Below are positions 27,985-38,640 of a DNA stretch of 64,000 bases, piece by piece. The stretch comes from Thalassomonas sp. RHCl1. Its GTDB lineage: Bacteria; Pseudomonadota; Gammaproteobacteria; Enterobacterales; Alteromonadaceae. Where the stretch lies: the NCBI RefSeq assembly GCF_947387555.1, contig NZ_CANDNZ010000007.1:1-64000 (forward strand). Direction: 5' to 3'. Numbering within the stretch: the first letter of the stretch is position 1; every line of letters begins with the position of its first letter. Under the pieces are notes generated by a model. That model was not told the DNA's origin and ran no database searches. It saw only the letters and a program-made list of their open reading frames with translations. The position numbers and the translations under genes are program-made.

Positions 27985-29985
27985 ATGGAAGAACACCTGT
28001 TAGCCCAGGCCTTGCTGTTTGCAATAGAAGCATTTGTTTTTGCTTTATTGGCATTTTTTCTCTGGATTTATTATCAGGGGTTAGGTCGTCAATATGTCAA
28101 ATTATGGATGCTGAGTTTGCTTGCCTTGTCGGTAAGCTCAGTCGCAATCTCCCTGCAAAACTATTATTATGCGCTGCCGCAAACCCATATCATTTCAGTT
28201 GTCTTAGAGGTTTTTGAGCAAGTTTTCCGCTATCTGCACCTGGTATTATTGCTGTTTGGTCTTTATTGCGCAAAAACTCAAAGAAGCCTGGCAGGCAAAG
28301 AATTGTTCTGGGCTGCCAGCTTGGCCCTGCTGCTGGGGGGATTGGCGACACTTTTATATGCTTTTGAGCAACATGATGTTTTTAATCGTTTTTATTTAAG
28401 GGTCAGCCTGCAAACTTTTGTATTTGGCTGTAGCTTACTCGGCGCCAGTTTTTACCTGTTATTTTCTCCCAAGCAGCACTTTTCCAGCAAGATCTTGATG
28501 TGGTTGCTGTTTTTGATGGGGGCCCGTTATCTGTTGTTTTCTTTCGCTTCCATCATTGCCATCACCGAAGACTGGTTCGGGGAATTAAGCACTATGATGG
28601 TGTTTATCGATTTTGGCGCCAACAGCATTTTAGGTTTTACTATGTTGATCTGGATGCAGGGGGCGGAGCGCAATGCCGCCCTGGTGGCCATGAGCCAAAT
28701 TCAGTATTTAGGCAAACATGACTCCCTTACCGGGGTGCTAAACCGTGAGCAGGTGATCGAAAAACTGCCCCTGGCCATGACCATGGCGTTAGAGAAAAAT
28801 AATAAGCTGTGTATTTTTCTGCTCGATATCAAACACTTTAAATTTATCAATGATACCTACGGCCTCAAGGCGGGAGATTATCTGCTCGGGGAAATTGCCA
28901 AACGGCTGAATAACAGTATTTTACTGCCGCAAGTGGTGGGGCGTCTTAGCGGTGATTCTTTTGTTTTTGTGCTCGACATTCAGCGCGCCCACATGCTTGA
29001 TATGGCGCTGGATCATCTGCATGAATTGATCTCCCGGCCATACCGTTACCAGGATCATGAAATCAGCATCAGCTGCAGTATCGGTTATTGTTTCTTTCCC
29101 GAGCATGGTGAGAATGCCGAAGAGTTACTGCAAAACGCCAATATGGCGTTGTTTGAGGCGGAAAGCCATAACAAACCGAGTGTTGAATTTGATGAAAGCA
29201 TGCAGTCACAGGGGCGATATTACCTGCTGATGGAAAAGGAAATACGCAATGCCCTGGCGGCGGATGAGTTTGTGCTTTATTTTCAGCCGCAACTGAACCT
29301 GTTGACCAACCGCCTTGAAGGGGTTGAGGCGCTGGTACGCTGGCAGCATCCGGAAAAAGGTCTGCTCACGCCGGATAAGTTTTTGCCGGATATTGAAAAA
29401 TTGGGATTAAACAGCGAACTGGATGGTTATGTCTTAAACAAAGCCTGTCAGACCATAGGGGAATGGTATGAACGTTATCATCGGCGGATTGTGATTGCGG
29501 TGAATATTACCGCGGTTGAGTTCCAGGATCCTGAGCTGGTGGATAAGATCCAGGCGCTATTGTTTGAGCATAATGTACCGTCGAGTTTCCTGGAGCTGGA
29601 AATTACCGAAAATATGGTCATGACAGATATTAACAGTGCCATGGGCACTATCGTCACCTTGCAAAGTATGGGGATCAAGGTTTCGATTGATGATTTTGGT
29701 ACTGGCTATTCATCCCTGGTATACTTGCGTAAGTTGCCGATAGATAAGATAAAAATAGATAGAAGTTTTATCACGGAGGTGGCGTCAAATGATTCTGATT
29801 TAACCATAGTTAAGTCTATGGTGGAGCTGTCCCATGGCCTGGGCAAACGGGTACTGGCAGAAGGAGTGGAAACGGTAGAACAGCTTAATTTATTGCGCCA
29901 TATCGGCTGTGATGCGGTTCAGGGATATTTTATCAAAAAACCCCTGCCTGAAGATGAGTTTGTCCAATACCTGAAAAGACGATAA
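27985..29985 (+). CDS. Membrane GGDEF-EAL protein, EAL intact
   Basis: 666 aa. About seven TM helices (to ~225) are followed by a GGDEF domain (HDSLTGVLNREQVIEKL) whose signature is SGDSF, so cyclase activity is doubtful. The EAL domain is complete: GVEALVRWQHP, AVNITAVEF, LEITENMVM, IDDFGTGYSSL, IKIDRSFI, LAEGVETVEQ and QGYFIKKP. It is most likely a c-di-GMP phosphodiesterase, perhaps tuned by GTP at the GGDEF-like domain. It faces away from rraA and precedes a chemoreceptor gene. Confidence 0.88.
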   Translation: MEEHLLAQALLFAIEAFVFALLAFFLWIYYQGLGRQYVKLWMLSLLALSVSSVAISLQNYYYALPQTHIISVVLEVFEQVFRYLHLVLLLFGLYCAKTQRSLAGKELFWAASLALLLGGLATLLYAFEQHDVFNRFYLRVSLQTFVFGCSLLGASFYLLFSPKQHFSSKILMWLLFLMGARYLLFSFASIIAITEDWFGELSTMMVFIDFGANSILGFTMLIWMQGAERNAALVAMSQIQYLGKHDSLTGVLNREQVIEKLPLAMTMALEKNNKLCIFLLDIKHFKFINDTYGLKAGDYLLGEIAKRLNNSILLPQVVGRLSGDSFVFVLDIQRAHMLDMALDHLHELISRPYRYQDHEISISCSIGYCFFPEHGENAEELLQNANMALFEAESHNKPSVEFDESMQSQGRYYLLMEKEIRNALAADEFVLYFQPQLNLLTNRLEGVEALVRWQHPEKGLLTPDKFLPDIEKLGLNSELDGYVLNKACQTIGEWYERYHRRIVIAVNITAVEFQDPELVDKIQALLFEHNVPSSFLELEITENMVMTDINSAMGTIVTLQSMGIKVSIDDFGTGYSSLVYLRKLPIDKIKIDRSFITEVASNDSDLTIVKSMVELSHGLGKRVLAEGVETVEQLNLLRHIGCDAVQGYFIKKPLPEDEFVQYLKRR

Positions 29986-30166
29986 CTGTAAATAATAGGA
30001 GAAAAAATCACCTGATTTTGTGAGAGAACGACTACACTTGTAAGGAAAATAAGGATATGCGAAGAAGCAGGGAAGTGGGAAACCTGGCAATAGCTGAGAG
30101 CATCCTAGTCTAAATTTAGGCTTGATGTAGTGAATTATTTGTATTGAATTGATTGGATGTTGTTGT

Positions 30167-32026
30167 ATGTTAATTAAGCATAAACTTATTGCGAATACCC
30201 TGGTGCTGGTAGTGGCTATGTTGTCAATGCTGGTCATTATTAATTATTCGGTATCGTCTTTAGGAGATGATCTGAAAATTGCCCGTGAAGTTGCCAATGT
30301 TGAAACCGAAGTGTTGCAGCTACGACGGCATGAAAAAGATTTTATCGCCCGTAAAGATCTGAAATATCAAGATAAGTTTGCTAAGCAAATGAAAGACTTG
30401 AAAAAGGATGTCAACATTCTGGACGCCGATTTGCTCGAAGCCGGGGTTGATATTGCGGAAATTGATACCTTGCGAAAAATACTGCAAGAATACCAGGGGC
30501 ATTTTAACGCGCTGGTGGCATCTCAGCAAAAAATCGGTCTGCACCCTAAAGACGCTCTTTATGGCCAGCTGAGAGGAGCGGTGCATGATGTCGAAGAGTT
30601 AATCGGTACCAGCGATTACCAGCTAAGGGCCGGCATGCTGCAGTTAAGACGTAATGAAAAAGACTTTATGCTGCGCCTGGATGATAAATATGTCGATAGG
30701 TTTGCCAAGAACTTAGCGCTTTTGCAGACGGATGTGGACAACAGTGAGCTGGCCTCAAGCAAGAAAGGGCAAATTAATAATTTGCTGGCCAGTTATCAGG
30801 GGGCTTTTCTTGATTTAGTGCAGGAGCAGAAACATTTAGGCTATTCTTCCGCCAACGGTATCCTCAAGGAAATGCGCAGCACTGTGCATCAGGTGGATAA
30901 AGTGATGGCCAGTTTGTTGAAAAAAAATAATGAGTTGGTTGAAGAGCATAAGAGCTGGATAAACCTTACCTCTTACAGTATTGCGATTATTGTGTTACTC
31001 ATTGCGGTTGGTTTTGCCGTGGTGCTGACCCGAAGCATTATTTCCGCTATTTCCGAGATGAAAAGCACTATGGAAGTGGTGGCAAAAACCAATGATCTGA
31101 CTGTGGTGGTAAAAGAGTCCGGCAAAGATGAGCTGGCGGATATGGCGAAAGTCTTTAATAGCATGATCACCAGTTTCAGAAGTTTGATCGTTGAAGTGAA
31201 TCATTCCGTGAGCACCCTAAATGGTGCGACCCAAAGCCTGGCGGAGAATATCAGTGTTTCCAATGTCGGTGTCGAAGCGCAGATCCAGGAAACGGATATG
31301 GTGGCCACTGCGGTTACGGAAATGGTGGCGACGGTGGATGAGATTGCCAGCAATACCCATGAAGCCGCCAATAAAGCGGAAATGACCAATCAAAATGCCG
31401 ACCAGGGCAAGCAGGGGGTGGATAAAACCATCAATCAGATCGAGCTGTTATCGGAAAAACTGCTGGAGTCGGAAAGTGTTGTCAATGAGTTAGCCAAAGA
31501 CAGCGATACCATAGGCTCAGTGCTGGATGTGATCCGCGGTATCGCCGAACAGACCAACCTGCTGGCGCTGAATGCGGCGATCGAAGCGGCCCGGGCCGGA
31601 GAGCAGGGGCGTGGTTTTGCTGTGGTTGCCGATGAAGTTCGAACTTTAGCCAGCCGTACCCAGGATTCTACCCAGGAAATCGAAGGTATTATCAGCTCAT
31701 TGCAGGGGCGTACTAAGGAAATTGTCGAGCATATGGCCAGCTGCCGCAGTCAGGGGGAAAGCAGCGCCGAGCAGGCAAGCATTGCCGGTACTATGCTGGA
31801 AGAAATCAATCAGGATGTTTCTACCATTATGGAGATGAATACCGCCATTGCCACCGCCATCAAAGAGCAAAGCGCCGTGGCTTCGGAAGTGAACCAGCAT
31901 GTGGTTTCCATCAGAGATGTGGCAGAGCAATCGGGCTCGTCGGCACAGCAAAATGCCCAGATGAGTGAAGAACTCTCCCAGCAGGCGGATGTGCTGCATA
32001 ATGAAGTCAGCCGCTTTAAGGTTTAG
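30167..32026 (+). CDS. Methyl-accepting chemotaxis protein with HBM sensor domain
   Basis: 619 aa. TM1 at the N-terminus is followed by a periplasmic helical region with two LRRHEKDF / LRRNEKDF motifs (near residues 48 and 165), typical of the helical bimodular (HBM) sensor domain, then TM2, HAMP ([12 protein letters not shown] onward) and the signalling hairpin tip [32 protein letters not shown] (described by its ends). HBM receptors known from Pseudomonas sense organic acids; the ligand here is unknown. ATG at 30167 preferred over an upstream TTG. Confidence 0.92.
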   Translation: MLIKHKLIANTLVLVVAMLSMLVIINYSVSSLGDDLKIAREVANVETEVLQLRRHEKDFIARKDLKYQDKFAKQMKDLKKDVNILDADLLEAGVDIAEIDTLRKILQEYQGHFNALVASQQKIGLHPKDALYGQLRGAVHDVEELIGTSDYQLRAGMLQLRRNEKDFMLRLDDKYVDRFAKNLALLQTDVDNSELASSKKGQINNLLASYQGAFLDLVQEQKHLGYSSANGILKEMRSTVHQVDKVMASLLKKNNELVEEHKSWINLTSYSIAIIVLLIAVGFAVVLTRSIISAISEMKSTMEVVAKTNDLTVVVKESGKDELADMAKVFNSMITSFRSLIVEVNHSVSTLNGATQSLAENISVSNVGVEAQIQETDMVATAVTEMVATVDEIASNTHEAANKAEMTNQNADQGKQGVDKTINQIELLSEKLLESESVVNELAKDSDTIGSVLDVIRGIAEQTNLLALNAAIEAARAGEQGRGFAVVADEVRTLASRTQDSTQEIEGIISSLQGRTKEIVEHMASCRSQGESSAEQASIAGTMLEEINQDVSTIMEMNTAIATAIKEQSAVASEVNQHVVSIRDVAEQSGSSAQQNAQMSEELSQQADVLHNEVSRFKV

Positions 32027-32124
32027 TTGGCAATGAAGCTGATGTTGGTTGTTTATGGCCTTGGCTGTAAACAACCCATATCAGGCGTTGAACGGTGAGG
32101 ATTGCTTGAGTAAGGAGATAAGTA

Positions 32125-32541
32125 TTAAAGCTGGGTGATGCTGATATTCGCTTCCCGGGTTAACTTATTACTTTTCATGGCGTTGAGGTATTCAGGCCAT
32201 AACACTTGCTGCTGGCGGCATAAGCCCAGCAGGTAAGCCTCAGAATAAATCGCCTGATGCTGATCATCAAAAATAAAGCGGTAGCCGTGTTTGCCTACCG
32301 CTTCTATCTTCAGTAACAACACCTGTTTTTTATGGGCGATTAAGGGGATCTCCCAACCGGAAGCCTGGCTGGGGTCTGTCCCTTGAGCTTGTTTGCCTTT
32401 TGCCGGTGCACTTTTTACCGGAGAAAAGACCCGTAAATACTCAAAACTCAGCTGATATTGCTGCTCCCGGTCATTACGTTCGATAAAATCCAGGGTCAGG
32501 GTTGCCGTATCAGCGGCCAGGGTAAAACGGGTAATTTTCAT
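32125..32541 (-). CDS. DUF971 (GBBH-like N-terminal domain) protein
   Basis: 138 aa containing the DUF971 fold: EYLRVFSPV, WEIPLIAHKK, HGYRFIFDDQH and a C-terminal LWPEYLNAMK. The family is often found downstream of hslVU in gammaproteobacteria, as here (29 bp after hslU), though its role is unknown. An insertion rich in Ala/Lys/Gln (residues ~44-60) is a little longer than usual. Confidence 0.82.
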   Translation of the reverse strand: MKITRFTLAADTATLTLDFIERNDREQQYQLSFEYLRVFSPVKSAPAKGKQAQGTDPSQASGWEIPLIAHKKQVLLLKIEAVGKHGYRFIFDDQHQAIYSEAYLLGLCRQQQVLWPEYLNAMKSNKLTREANISITQL

Positions 32542-32570
32542 CTCTGTTCACTCAGGCTGTTATCAAGCGG

Positions 32571-33902
32571 TTATAAAATAAAGCGGCTTAAGTCTTCATC
32601 CTTAACCAGCTCGGTCAGGGTTTCTTTCACATAGCTTTCATCAATGACTATGGTTTCACCGGCTCTGTCGTTGGCGTTGAAGGAAATATCTTCCACCAGG
32701 CGCTCAAGCATGGTATGCAGGCGACGGGCGCCGATGTTTTCCGTGCTTTCATTTACCTGCCAGGCAGCTTCGGCAATAGCGGCGATACCGTCATCACTGA
32801 ACTCCATTTTTACTCCTTCGGTGGCCATTAACGCAATATATTGTTCGGTTAATGAGGCATTGGGCTCGGTCAGGATACGGACAAAATCTTCTGTCGTTAA
32901 TGCCTGAAGTTCAACCCGGATCGGCAGACGCCCCTGTAGCTCAGGGATCAGGTCTGACGGCTTAGCCATCTGGAAAGCACCCGAGGCAATAAACAGGATA
33001 TGATCGGTTTTTACCATGCCGTGTTTGGTGCTGACGGTTGAACCTTCAACCAGGGGCAGCAGATCCCGCTGTACCCCTTCACGGGAAACATCCGGGCCGG
33101 AAGTGTCGCCGCGTTTACAGATTTTATCGATTTCATCGATAAAGACGATGCCGTTCTGCTCAACCGACTCCAATGCTTTTTGCTTGATATCATCGTTATT
33201 GACGATTTTTGCTGCTTCTTCTTCCTGCAGCGCTTTAAAGGCGTCCTTGATTTTTAATTTGCGCTTGTTGGTTTTGTCGCTGGACATGTTCTGGAACATG
33301 TTCTGCAGCTGTGAGGTCATATCTTCCATGCCCGGAGGGGCCATGATCTCTACGCCCACAGGCTGCGCCGCCAAATCAAGTTCTATTTCTTTATCGTCTA
33401 ACTGGCCTTCGCGCAGTTTCTTCCGGAAAATCTGGCGGGTACCGCTATTGTCCGTTTGCTCTTCGTTACCGAAACCGTCGCGGGGGTTAGGCAATAACAC
33501 ATCCAAGATGCGCTCTTCGGCCGCTTCTTCGGCTAAATGTTTGACCCGGGCCATTTCCTGCTCTTTGGTCATTTTTATCGCCATATCCGCCAAATCGCGG
33601 ATAATGGTTTCCACTTCCTTACCGACATAACCGACTTCGGTAAATTTAGTGGCTTCAACCTTAATAAAAGGGGCATTGGCCAGCTTGGCCAGGCGACGGG
33701 CGATTTCGGTTTTACCGACACCGGTCGGGCCTATCATTAAGATATTTTTCGGGGTTACTTCAACGCGCAACTCTTCATTAAGTTGCATCCGGCGCCAGCG
33801 GTTTCTCAGGGCAATCGCCACAGCACGCTTGGCATCACTTTGTCCGACTATGTGGCTGTCTAGTTCGTGAACGATTTCACGAGGAGTCATGTTCGACATC
33901 AT
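32571..33902 (-). CDS. hslU: ATP-dependent protease ATPase subunit HslU
   Basis: 443 aa Clp/AAA+ unfoldase: [17 protein letters not shown], Walker [16 protein letters not shown], Walker [11 protein letters not shown] and C-terminal LSRFIL, whose tail inserts into HslV pockets. It unfolds substrates for HslV. It follows hslV by 21 bp in one operon. Confidence 0.98.
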   Translation of the reverse strand: MMSNMTPREIVHELDSHIVGQSDAKRAVAIALRNRWRRMQLNEELRVEVTPKNILMIGPTGVGKTEIARRLAKLANAPFIKVEATKFTEVGYVGKEVETIIRDLADMAIKMTKEQEMARVKHLAEEAAEERILDVLLPNPRDGFGNEEQTDNSGTRQIFRKKLREGQLDDKEIELDLAAQPVGVEIMAPPGMEDMTSQLQNMFQNMSSDKTNKRKLKIKDAFKALQEEEAAKIVNNDDIKQKALESVEQNGIVFIDEIDKICKRGDTSGPDVSREGVQRDLLPLVEGSTVSTKHGMVKTDHILFIASGAFQMAKPSDLIPELQGRLPIRVELQALTTEDFVRILTEPNASLTEQYIALMATEGVKMEFSDDGIAAIAEAAWQVNESTENIGARRLHTMLERLVEDISFNANDRAGETIVIDESYVKETLTELVKDEDLSRFIL

Positions 33903-33923
33903 TAATTCCTTGCTGCTGGCTAA

Positions 33924-34442
33924 TTAAAGCTCGTCTATGGTGTAGTGGTGGTTGGTGAAGACACAAATATCACCGGCGATTTTCAGGGACTTTTCCACGA
34001 TTTCTTTTGCCGATAATTCGGTGTTTTCCAACAGCGCCATGGCGGAAGCCTGGGCAAAGTTGCCGCCGCTGCCGATGGCGATCAGATCATGCTCAGGTTG
34101 CACGACATCGCCGTTACCTGTGATGATCAGGGAGGCTGTTTCATCGGCCACCGCCAATAAAGCTTCGAGCTTTCTTAATGCCCGGTCGCTGCGCCAGTCT
34201 TTTGCCAGCTCAACCGCTGCCTTGGTTAAATGTCCCTGATGCATTTCCAGCTTGCTTTCAAAGCGTTCAAAAAGGGTAAACGCATCTGCGGTACCGCCGG
34301 CAAAACCCGCCAGTACTTTATCATTGTATAAACGACGCACTTTTTTCGCATTGCCTTTCATTACCGTGTTACCCAGGGAAACCTGGCCATCACCACCGAT
34401 AACGACTTTGCCATTACGTCTTACAGAAACAATAGTTGTCAC
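33924..34442 (-). CDS. hslV: ATP-dependent protease subunit HslV
   Basis: 172 aa. The N-terminal Thr2 nucleophile follows the initiator ([20 protein letters not shown]), with the conserved [17 protein letters not shown]. It is the proteolytic chamber of HslUV. The start is GTG. A heat-shock-type promoter and a leader hairpin lie upstream, as in E. coli. Confidence 0.98.
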   Translation of the reverse strand: MTTIVSVRRNGKVVIGGDGQVSLGNTVMKGNAKKVRRLYNDKVLAGFAGGTADAFTLFERFESKLEMHQGHLTKAAVELAKDWRSDRALRKLEALLAVADETASLIITGNGDVVQPEHDLIAIGSGGNFAQASAMALLENTELSAKEIVEKSLKIAGDICVFTNHHYTIDEL

Positions 34443-34461
34443 AATTAATCCCAGTTATCCG

Positions 34462-34484
34462 GCCGGCAACGATTTATCGCCGGC
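34462..34484 (-). other. Stem-loop in the hslVU leader
   Basis: GCCGGC / GCCGGC with an inner CGA / TCG pairing, ~20 nt upstream of the hslV start. E. coli hslVU mRNA has a stabilising 5' stem-loop; an equivalent role is inferred. Confidence 0.5.
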
Positions 34485-34502
34485 ATTTTATCATTGTAGA
34501 TT

Positions 34503-34531
34503 AAGTTGGGTTGGCGAAGAGATCTTTCAAG
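34503..34531 (-). promoter_or_regulatory. Sigma-32 (RpoH) promoter of hslVU
   Basis: On the minus strand, CTTGAAA (-35) is followed after 14 nt by CCCAACTT (-10), close to the RpoH consensus CTTGAAA-N13-17-CCCCATNT. The predicted start lies ~50 nt upstream of hslV. The remaining gene-free sequence to 34737 shows nothing else clear. Confidence 0.75.
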
Positions 34532-34737
34532 GGGCAGGAGGTAATTCTCGATAAATAGCGGTAAATTCACGGCCTTGCGGCGTAAACTTGCTGAAATTTT
34601 AGCGGATACTCTCTTTGAGGGAAAAACATAGGGGGTGGTAAACGGGTTTTCCTGCAAGCGGTTAGCGGCGCTGTTTTGGCGCTATCCGCTGCTGTTATTT
34701 TGCTCTTGGCTGCGGGGGAGCCAAGAGCATAGCAGGC

Positions 34738-35298
34738 TTAGCGCCAGAGCCAGATTTGGCAGCCGTTGATATTATTGTTTTTAAGTTTGTGCTTGTCTTT
34801 TTCCGCCAAACGTTTTCTTTCATAAGGTCCGAGGATCACTTTATGCCAGATGCCGCTGGAGCCTTTCACCTGCTTTATCTGCGCTTCTATGCCGGTAAAA
34901 GCAATATTGGCTTTAAGCACTTCCGCCTGTTTTTGGGTACGAAACGAGCCGCATTGCATCTGGTAGGGGCCGCTGGTTTTAACTTCGTATTCGCCCACTT
35001 CCACTTCTTTATTTTTCAGCTCTTCCATATATTTCCACTTTTCCTTGGGAGGCGCGGGCAAGCTTTTGGTGCTTGGTTTTTTCGCCGGTGACTGCGGCGT
35101 ACCGGTATGGATCGGCGCCGGTTGGTTATCTTTTATCGACCATAAAAAATAACCGAACATAGCAATAGCCGCCACGGTGAATAAACTGATCAGTTTAACC
35201 TTTAAAGGTATTCCCTCGCTGGCAGCTTCCTGCTGGTTATAGGGATTATTTTTTTTATTGTTTGCGCGGGGGCGTGAAACGTAATCCTGATGAGCCAT
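34738..35298 (-). CDS. ftsN: Cell division protein FtsN (SPOR domain)
   Basis: 186 aa. A short cytoplasmic Arg/Asn-rich tail (HQDYVSRPRANNKK) precedes one TM helix (LISLFTVAAIAMFGYFLW), a Pro/Lys linker with KWKYMEELKNKEVEV resembling the essential FtsN helix, and a C-terminal SPOR domain (QMQCGSFRTQKQAEVLKA). It is a late divisome activator that binds denuded septal peptidoglycan. Its position between priA and hslVU matches the enteric order. Confidence 0.88.
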   Translation of the reverse strand: MAHQDYVSRPRANNKKNNPYNQQEAASEGIPLKVKLISLFTVAAIAMFGYFLWSIKDNQPAPIHTGTPQSPAKKPSTKSLPAPPKEKWKYMEELKNKEVEVGEYEVKTSGPYQMQCGSFRTQKQAEVLKANIAFTGIEAQIKQVKGSSGIWHKVILGPYERKRLAEKDKHKLKNNNINGCQIWLWR

Positions 35299-35456
35299 GA
35301 AAATATTATATACTGCGAAAATTTAGCCTGATTCTAACCGAGTCAAGGGAAAATAACAGTAATTTATCCGCTTAAGGTTTGAAATTATCTTTAGCTATTA
35401 CCCGTTTATGGAAATTTAACCAGACACCGGTAACGGCGGGCAAACAAGCTTTGCTG

Positions 35457-37661
35457 CTACCAGCTTAAATCCTGGGGGTCTATATCCACCGACCAGCGCA
35501 CTTTTTTATGCCATTCATTTTCGCTGGTGGCGGCGATTAAGGCATATACTCCCTGATGCAGGAGCTTACGGGATTTTGACTGGACAATTAAATGGAAGCG
35601 GTATTTACCGGCTTTTTTCTCCATGGCTGCCGGCATAGGGCCGGCAAATTCACAGCCATCGAGCTCAAGGTCGCTTAAGGCGCGCAGAAATTTCTCGGGG
35701 TATGAGGGATAATTGGCCTCGGCGCGAAACAGGGCCTGAAAACTAAAAGGCGGCAGGTAGGCTTGTTTACGCTCTATCAGCGCCTGGCGGGCAAAGTGAT
35801 GGTAGCCGTTATGCACCAGATCCTGTAACAACGGGTGTTCGGGAAAACTGGTTTGCACTAATACTTTGCCGGGTTTACTTTCCCGTCCGGCGCGTCCGGC
35901 AACCTGTACTAACAATTGCGCCATTTGCTCTGCGGCGCGAAAGTCATAACTGAACAGGGCGCCGTCGACATCTAAAATCGCCACCAGAGTGACATCGGGA
36001 AAGTGGTGGCCTTTGGCCAGCATCTGGGTGCCTATCATCAGTTGGTGTTTTTTATCGCTTACCTCGTTGAGTAATTTCGCCAGTTCCCCTTTTCGGCGGG
36101 TGCTGTCGCGGTCGATGCGTACCACGCTGTGCTCCGGGAAAAGTTCGTTGATGCGTTGCTGCAGCTGCTCTGTGCCTTGGCCAATCGGCACAATGCGGAT
36201 ACTGCCGCAGCCTGGGCACTGGTGCGGCACGCGTTTTTGGCTGGTGCAGTGGTGGCAAATCAGCAGTTGTTGGCCCTGGTGCAGGGTATAGGGTTTATTG
36301 CAGCGCTGGCACTGGGCTATCCAGTGGCATTCCTGACAATTGATCGCCGGGGCAAAACCGCGGCGGTTTAAAAAGATCAAGACCTGCTCACCGCGCGCCA
36401 GGGTTTGCTTGATCGCATGTTTTAAGGTGCCGGATAAGCCGTATTCCATTTGCTGTTGTGCCACATCCAGCAGCTCTATCTTGGCCTTGGTGCTTTTACC
36501 GGCCCGGCGTAATAGCTGGTGATAATGATATCTTCCCGACAGGGCATTTTGCAGGGACTCCAGGCTGGGGGTGGCGCTGCCCAGTACCACGGGAATATTG
36601 AGCTGCCTGGCCCTTAATATCGCGATATCCCGGCCGTGGTAGCGAAAGCTGTCCTGTTGTTTTAACGAGTTGTCGTGCTCTTCATCGACTATGATCAGCC
36701 CCAGGCGCTGCAGCGGGCTGAAAATGGCGGAGCGGGTGCCGATAACGATAGCGGCATTGCCTTGCTGTGCCGCCAGGTAAGTATCCAGGCGTTCCCTGTC
36801 GTTTAAGCCGGAGTGATGCAGAAAAATAGGGGCGTTAAACCTTTGTTCAAAGCGGATCAGGGTCTGCGGGGTCAGGCCGATTTCCGGCACCAGTACCAAT
36901 ACTTGCTGGTTATTGGCCAGCACTTGCTCCATCACCTGCAGGTAAACCTCGGTTTTACCGCTGCCGGTGACGCCGTCAATCAGGTGGCAGGAAAACTTAT
37001 CCAGGGACTGGTTGATGGCCGAGACAATCACCGCCTGCTCGGTTGACAGCTTGTGTTTGTTTTCTTCGATCAGCACCTGCGGCTGGTATTGATAAACCGA
37101 CGGCGGCTGCTCCTGTTCTTTAACAAAAGCTTTATCCTGGATGGCGTTTAATTGTGCCTTGCTAAAGCCAAGGGTGCGTAGCTCGACCCAGCTCAGGCCC
37201 TGATGCGAGGCAATCAGCCGGTACAGATCGTATTGTTTCGGGGCTTTTTTCTTCAGAGCGGCAATGGTTTCATCGCTGATATCATCACAGGCAAACCAAA
37301 GCTTAGGGTCGCTGATATCCGGTTGTTTTAATTGCCTTAGTAATACCGGCAGCGCCTGCTGGAAAACATCCCCGATGGGATGATGGTAGTAGTCGGCGCA
37401 GATGCGTAAAAAATGCAATAACGAAGGGCTGAAATGACAGTTGTCCGTCAACCGGGATAAGACAGGTTTGATTTTACTGGTTTCAATATCCGGCTCAGCC
37501 TGAGTTGCCATGACAATGGCCACCAGCTGCCTGGGGCCAAAAGGCACGATCACCCGCTCTCCCGCGGTAATTTCAGGAGACTGGAACTGTTCCGGTAACT
37601 GGTAAGTGAACAGCTGACGCATGGGCACAGGGATGGCAACCTGGATAAATTGAACCGACAC
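35457..37661 (-). CDS. priA: Primosomal replication restart helicase PriA
   Basis: 734 aa from a GTG with AAAGAAG upstream, close to E. coli (732 aa); an ATG at 37721 would add 20 residues with no family support. The N-terminal DNA-binding part begins VQFIQVAIPVPMRQLFTY. The helicase core has GVTGSGKTEVYLQ and VDEEHDNS. The eight zinc-binding cysteines run from CQECHWIAQCQRC to CHHC and CPGC. It reloads the replisome at stalled forks. Confidence 0.97.
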   Translation of the reverse strand: MSVQFIQVAIPVPMRQLFTYQLPEQFQSPEITAGERVIVPFGPRQLVAIVMATQAEPDIETSKIKPVLSRLTDNCHFSPSLLHFLRICADYYHHPIGDVFQQALPVLLRQLKQPDISDPKLWFACDDISDETIAALKKKAPKQYDLYRLIASHQGLSWVELRTLGFSKAQLNAIQDKAFVKEQEQPPSVYQYQPQVLIEENKHKLSTEQAVIVSAINQSLDKFSCHLIDGVTGSGKTEVYLQVMEQVLANNQQVLVLVPEIGLTPQTLIRFEQRFNAPIFLHHSGLNDRERLDTYLAAQQGNAAIVIGTRSAIFSPLQRLGLIIVDEEHDNSLKQQDSFRYHGRDIAILRARQLNIPVVLGSATPSLESLQNALSGRYHYHQLLRRAGKSTKAKIELLDVAQQQMEYGLSGTLKHAIKQTLARGEQVLIFLNRRGFAPAINCQECHWIAQCQRCNKPYTLHQGQQLLICHHCTSQKRVPHQCPGCGSIRIVPIGQGTEQLQQRINELFPEHSVVRIDRDSTRRKGELAKLLNEVSDKKHQLMIGTQMLAKGHHFPDVTLVAILDVDGALFSYDFRAAEQMAQLLVQVAGRAGRESKPGKVLVQTSFPEHPLLQDLVHNGYHHFARQALIERKQAYLPPFSFQALFRAEANYPSYPEKFLRALSDLELDGCEFAGPMPAAMEKKAGKYRFHLIVQSKSRKLLHQGVYALIAATSENEWHKKVRWSVDIDPQDLSW

Positions 37662-37884
37662 CAATAAAACTTCTTTACGTGATTGATGCGCTATTTTGAC
37701 CCCAGAACGACTTGCTGCCAAGTCACAAACAGCAGATCGGTGAAAAAGTTATTTTTTCCTGCCAGATTGCTAAGTTAATGTTGAACTTCAAGGCCTGATG
37801 CATTATCATTCGGCCCCATTATTTTTAACTCGTATGGTACCTGGCAAAAGATCAGGTGGCGATACGGCCTTAACAGAGGTTTCC

Positions 37885-38097
37885 ATGAAAGAAGGTATTC
37901 ACCCTAATTACACCGAGTTCAAAGCAACTTGTTCTTGCGGTAACGTTATCGTAACTGGTTCTACTCGCGGTAAAGATATTCATTTAGATGTTTGTTCAGA
38001 ATGTCACCCATTCTACACTGGTAAGCAGAAAGCTGCTGAGACCGGTGGTCGCGTTGACAAGTTCAACAAACGTTTTGGTGCTCTTGGTAAGAAGTAA
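37885..38097 (+). CDS. rpmE: 50S ribosomal protein L31, zinc-binding type
   Basis: 70 aa, the E. coli length. It has [12 protein letters not shown], then cysteines in CSCGNVI and [10 protein letters not shown], marking the C+ zinc form. The ATG at 37885 has an AGAGG site; the frame extends upstream to 37798 but the extra 29 residues are not family-like. A strong terminator follows. Confidence 0.97.
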   Translation: MKEGIHPNYTEFKATCSCGNVIVTGSTRGKDIHLDVCSECHPFYTGKQKAAETGGRVDKFNKRFGALGKK

Positions 38098-38113
38098 TTT
38101 CTGCCTTAGCATG

Positions 38114-38142
38114 AAAAAAAGCGCCAACCGGCGCTTTTTTTA
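38114..38142 (+). terminator. Terminator of rpmE
   Basis: Seven A's, GCGCC / GGCGC stem with a 4-nt loop, then seven T's, 16 nt past the stop. It marks the left edge of the housekeeping region. Confidence 0.92.
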
Positions 38143-38353
38143 TATGTGGACGTTTATCCTGTGATGTTTTTAGCGGCTGGCAGGGGAGAGCAAGATCCGA
38201 AGCACTTCCTTTATCGGATACAGATAAGTTAGTGAATGCCATCTTATGGTTAATGCTAAGCTTTCTTTGCAATAAGTCTTATGATTTATGATAAACGATA
38301 GCAGGGTGAACATTGAATTCTGTCCTGATTGCTATATACTGCAAACCGTAAAG

Positions 38354-38367
38354 TTGATTTATATCAA
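38354..38367. promoter_or_regulatory. Perfect FNR/EtrA-type box with no obvious gene
   Basis: TTGATTTATATCAA matches the FNR consensus TTGAT-N4-ATCAA exactly. It sits in a 543-bp gene-free stretch between rpmE and the first lysozyme-like gene, 287 bp from the latter's ATG. The rest of 38143-38466 is AT-rich and shows nothing else recognisable. Confidence 0.5.
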
Positions 38368-38466
38368 TTTCCCTTATTAACCTTGATATTCTCGCCTTTA
38401 TTCATCTCTTTCCAAGTAACTCATATTTTTCAATATCTTTACCTTCAAGACAATCGCCGGGCAAAT

Positions 38467-38500
38467 TTGCCCTGTTTTTCTATGCTGAAATGGCTATAGT
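38467..38500 (+). promoter_or_regulatory. Late-type promoter P1
   Basis: TTGCCCTGT, then 19 nt after CCTGT, then TATAGT, followed by TTAGCTACTC. It shares motif, spacing and downstream sequence with P2-P8. A hairpin and the first lysozyme-like gene lie downstream. Confidence 0.65.
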
Positions 38501-38606
38501 TTAGCTACTCTTCACCAAGTGGCAGGCGTTTTACCAACGCATCATGGCTCGTTAATTCCAAACGAAATAAGCTGTTTGCTTAACACTTGGTTTCTACTTT
38601 TTTAAT

Positions 38607-38640
38607 AACCCGATGGCTAATAACCACTCGGGTTTTTTTT
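38607..38640 (+). terminator. Leader terminator of the lysozyme-like gene
   Basis: AACCCGA / TCGGGTT stem followed by eight T's; the last T is directly before the ATG at 38641. As an intrinsic terminator it would block expression unless RNA polymerase is made resistant. Confidence 0.75.

Noticed and set aside
32045-32075. Terminator of the chemoreceptor gene
   Set aside because: A 9-bp stem (GGTTGTTTA / TAAACAACC) exists but with a 12-nt loop and no T-run; could not be supported as a terminator.
33016-33630. Long open frame opposite hslU (204 codons)
   Set aside because: Shadow of hslU; Ser-rich low-quality sequence typical of antisense frames.
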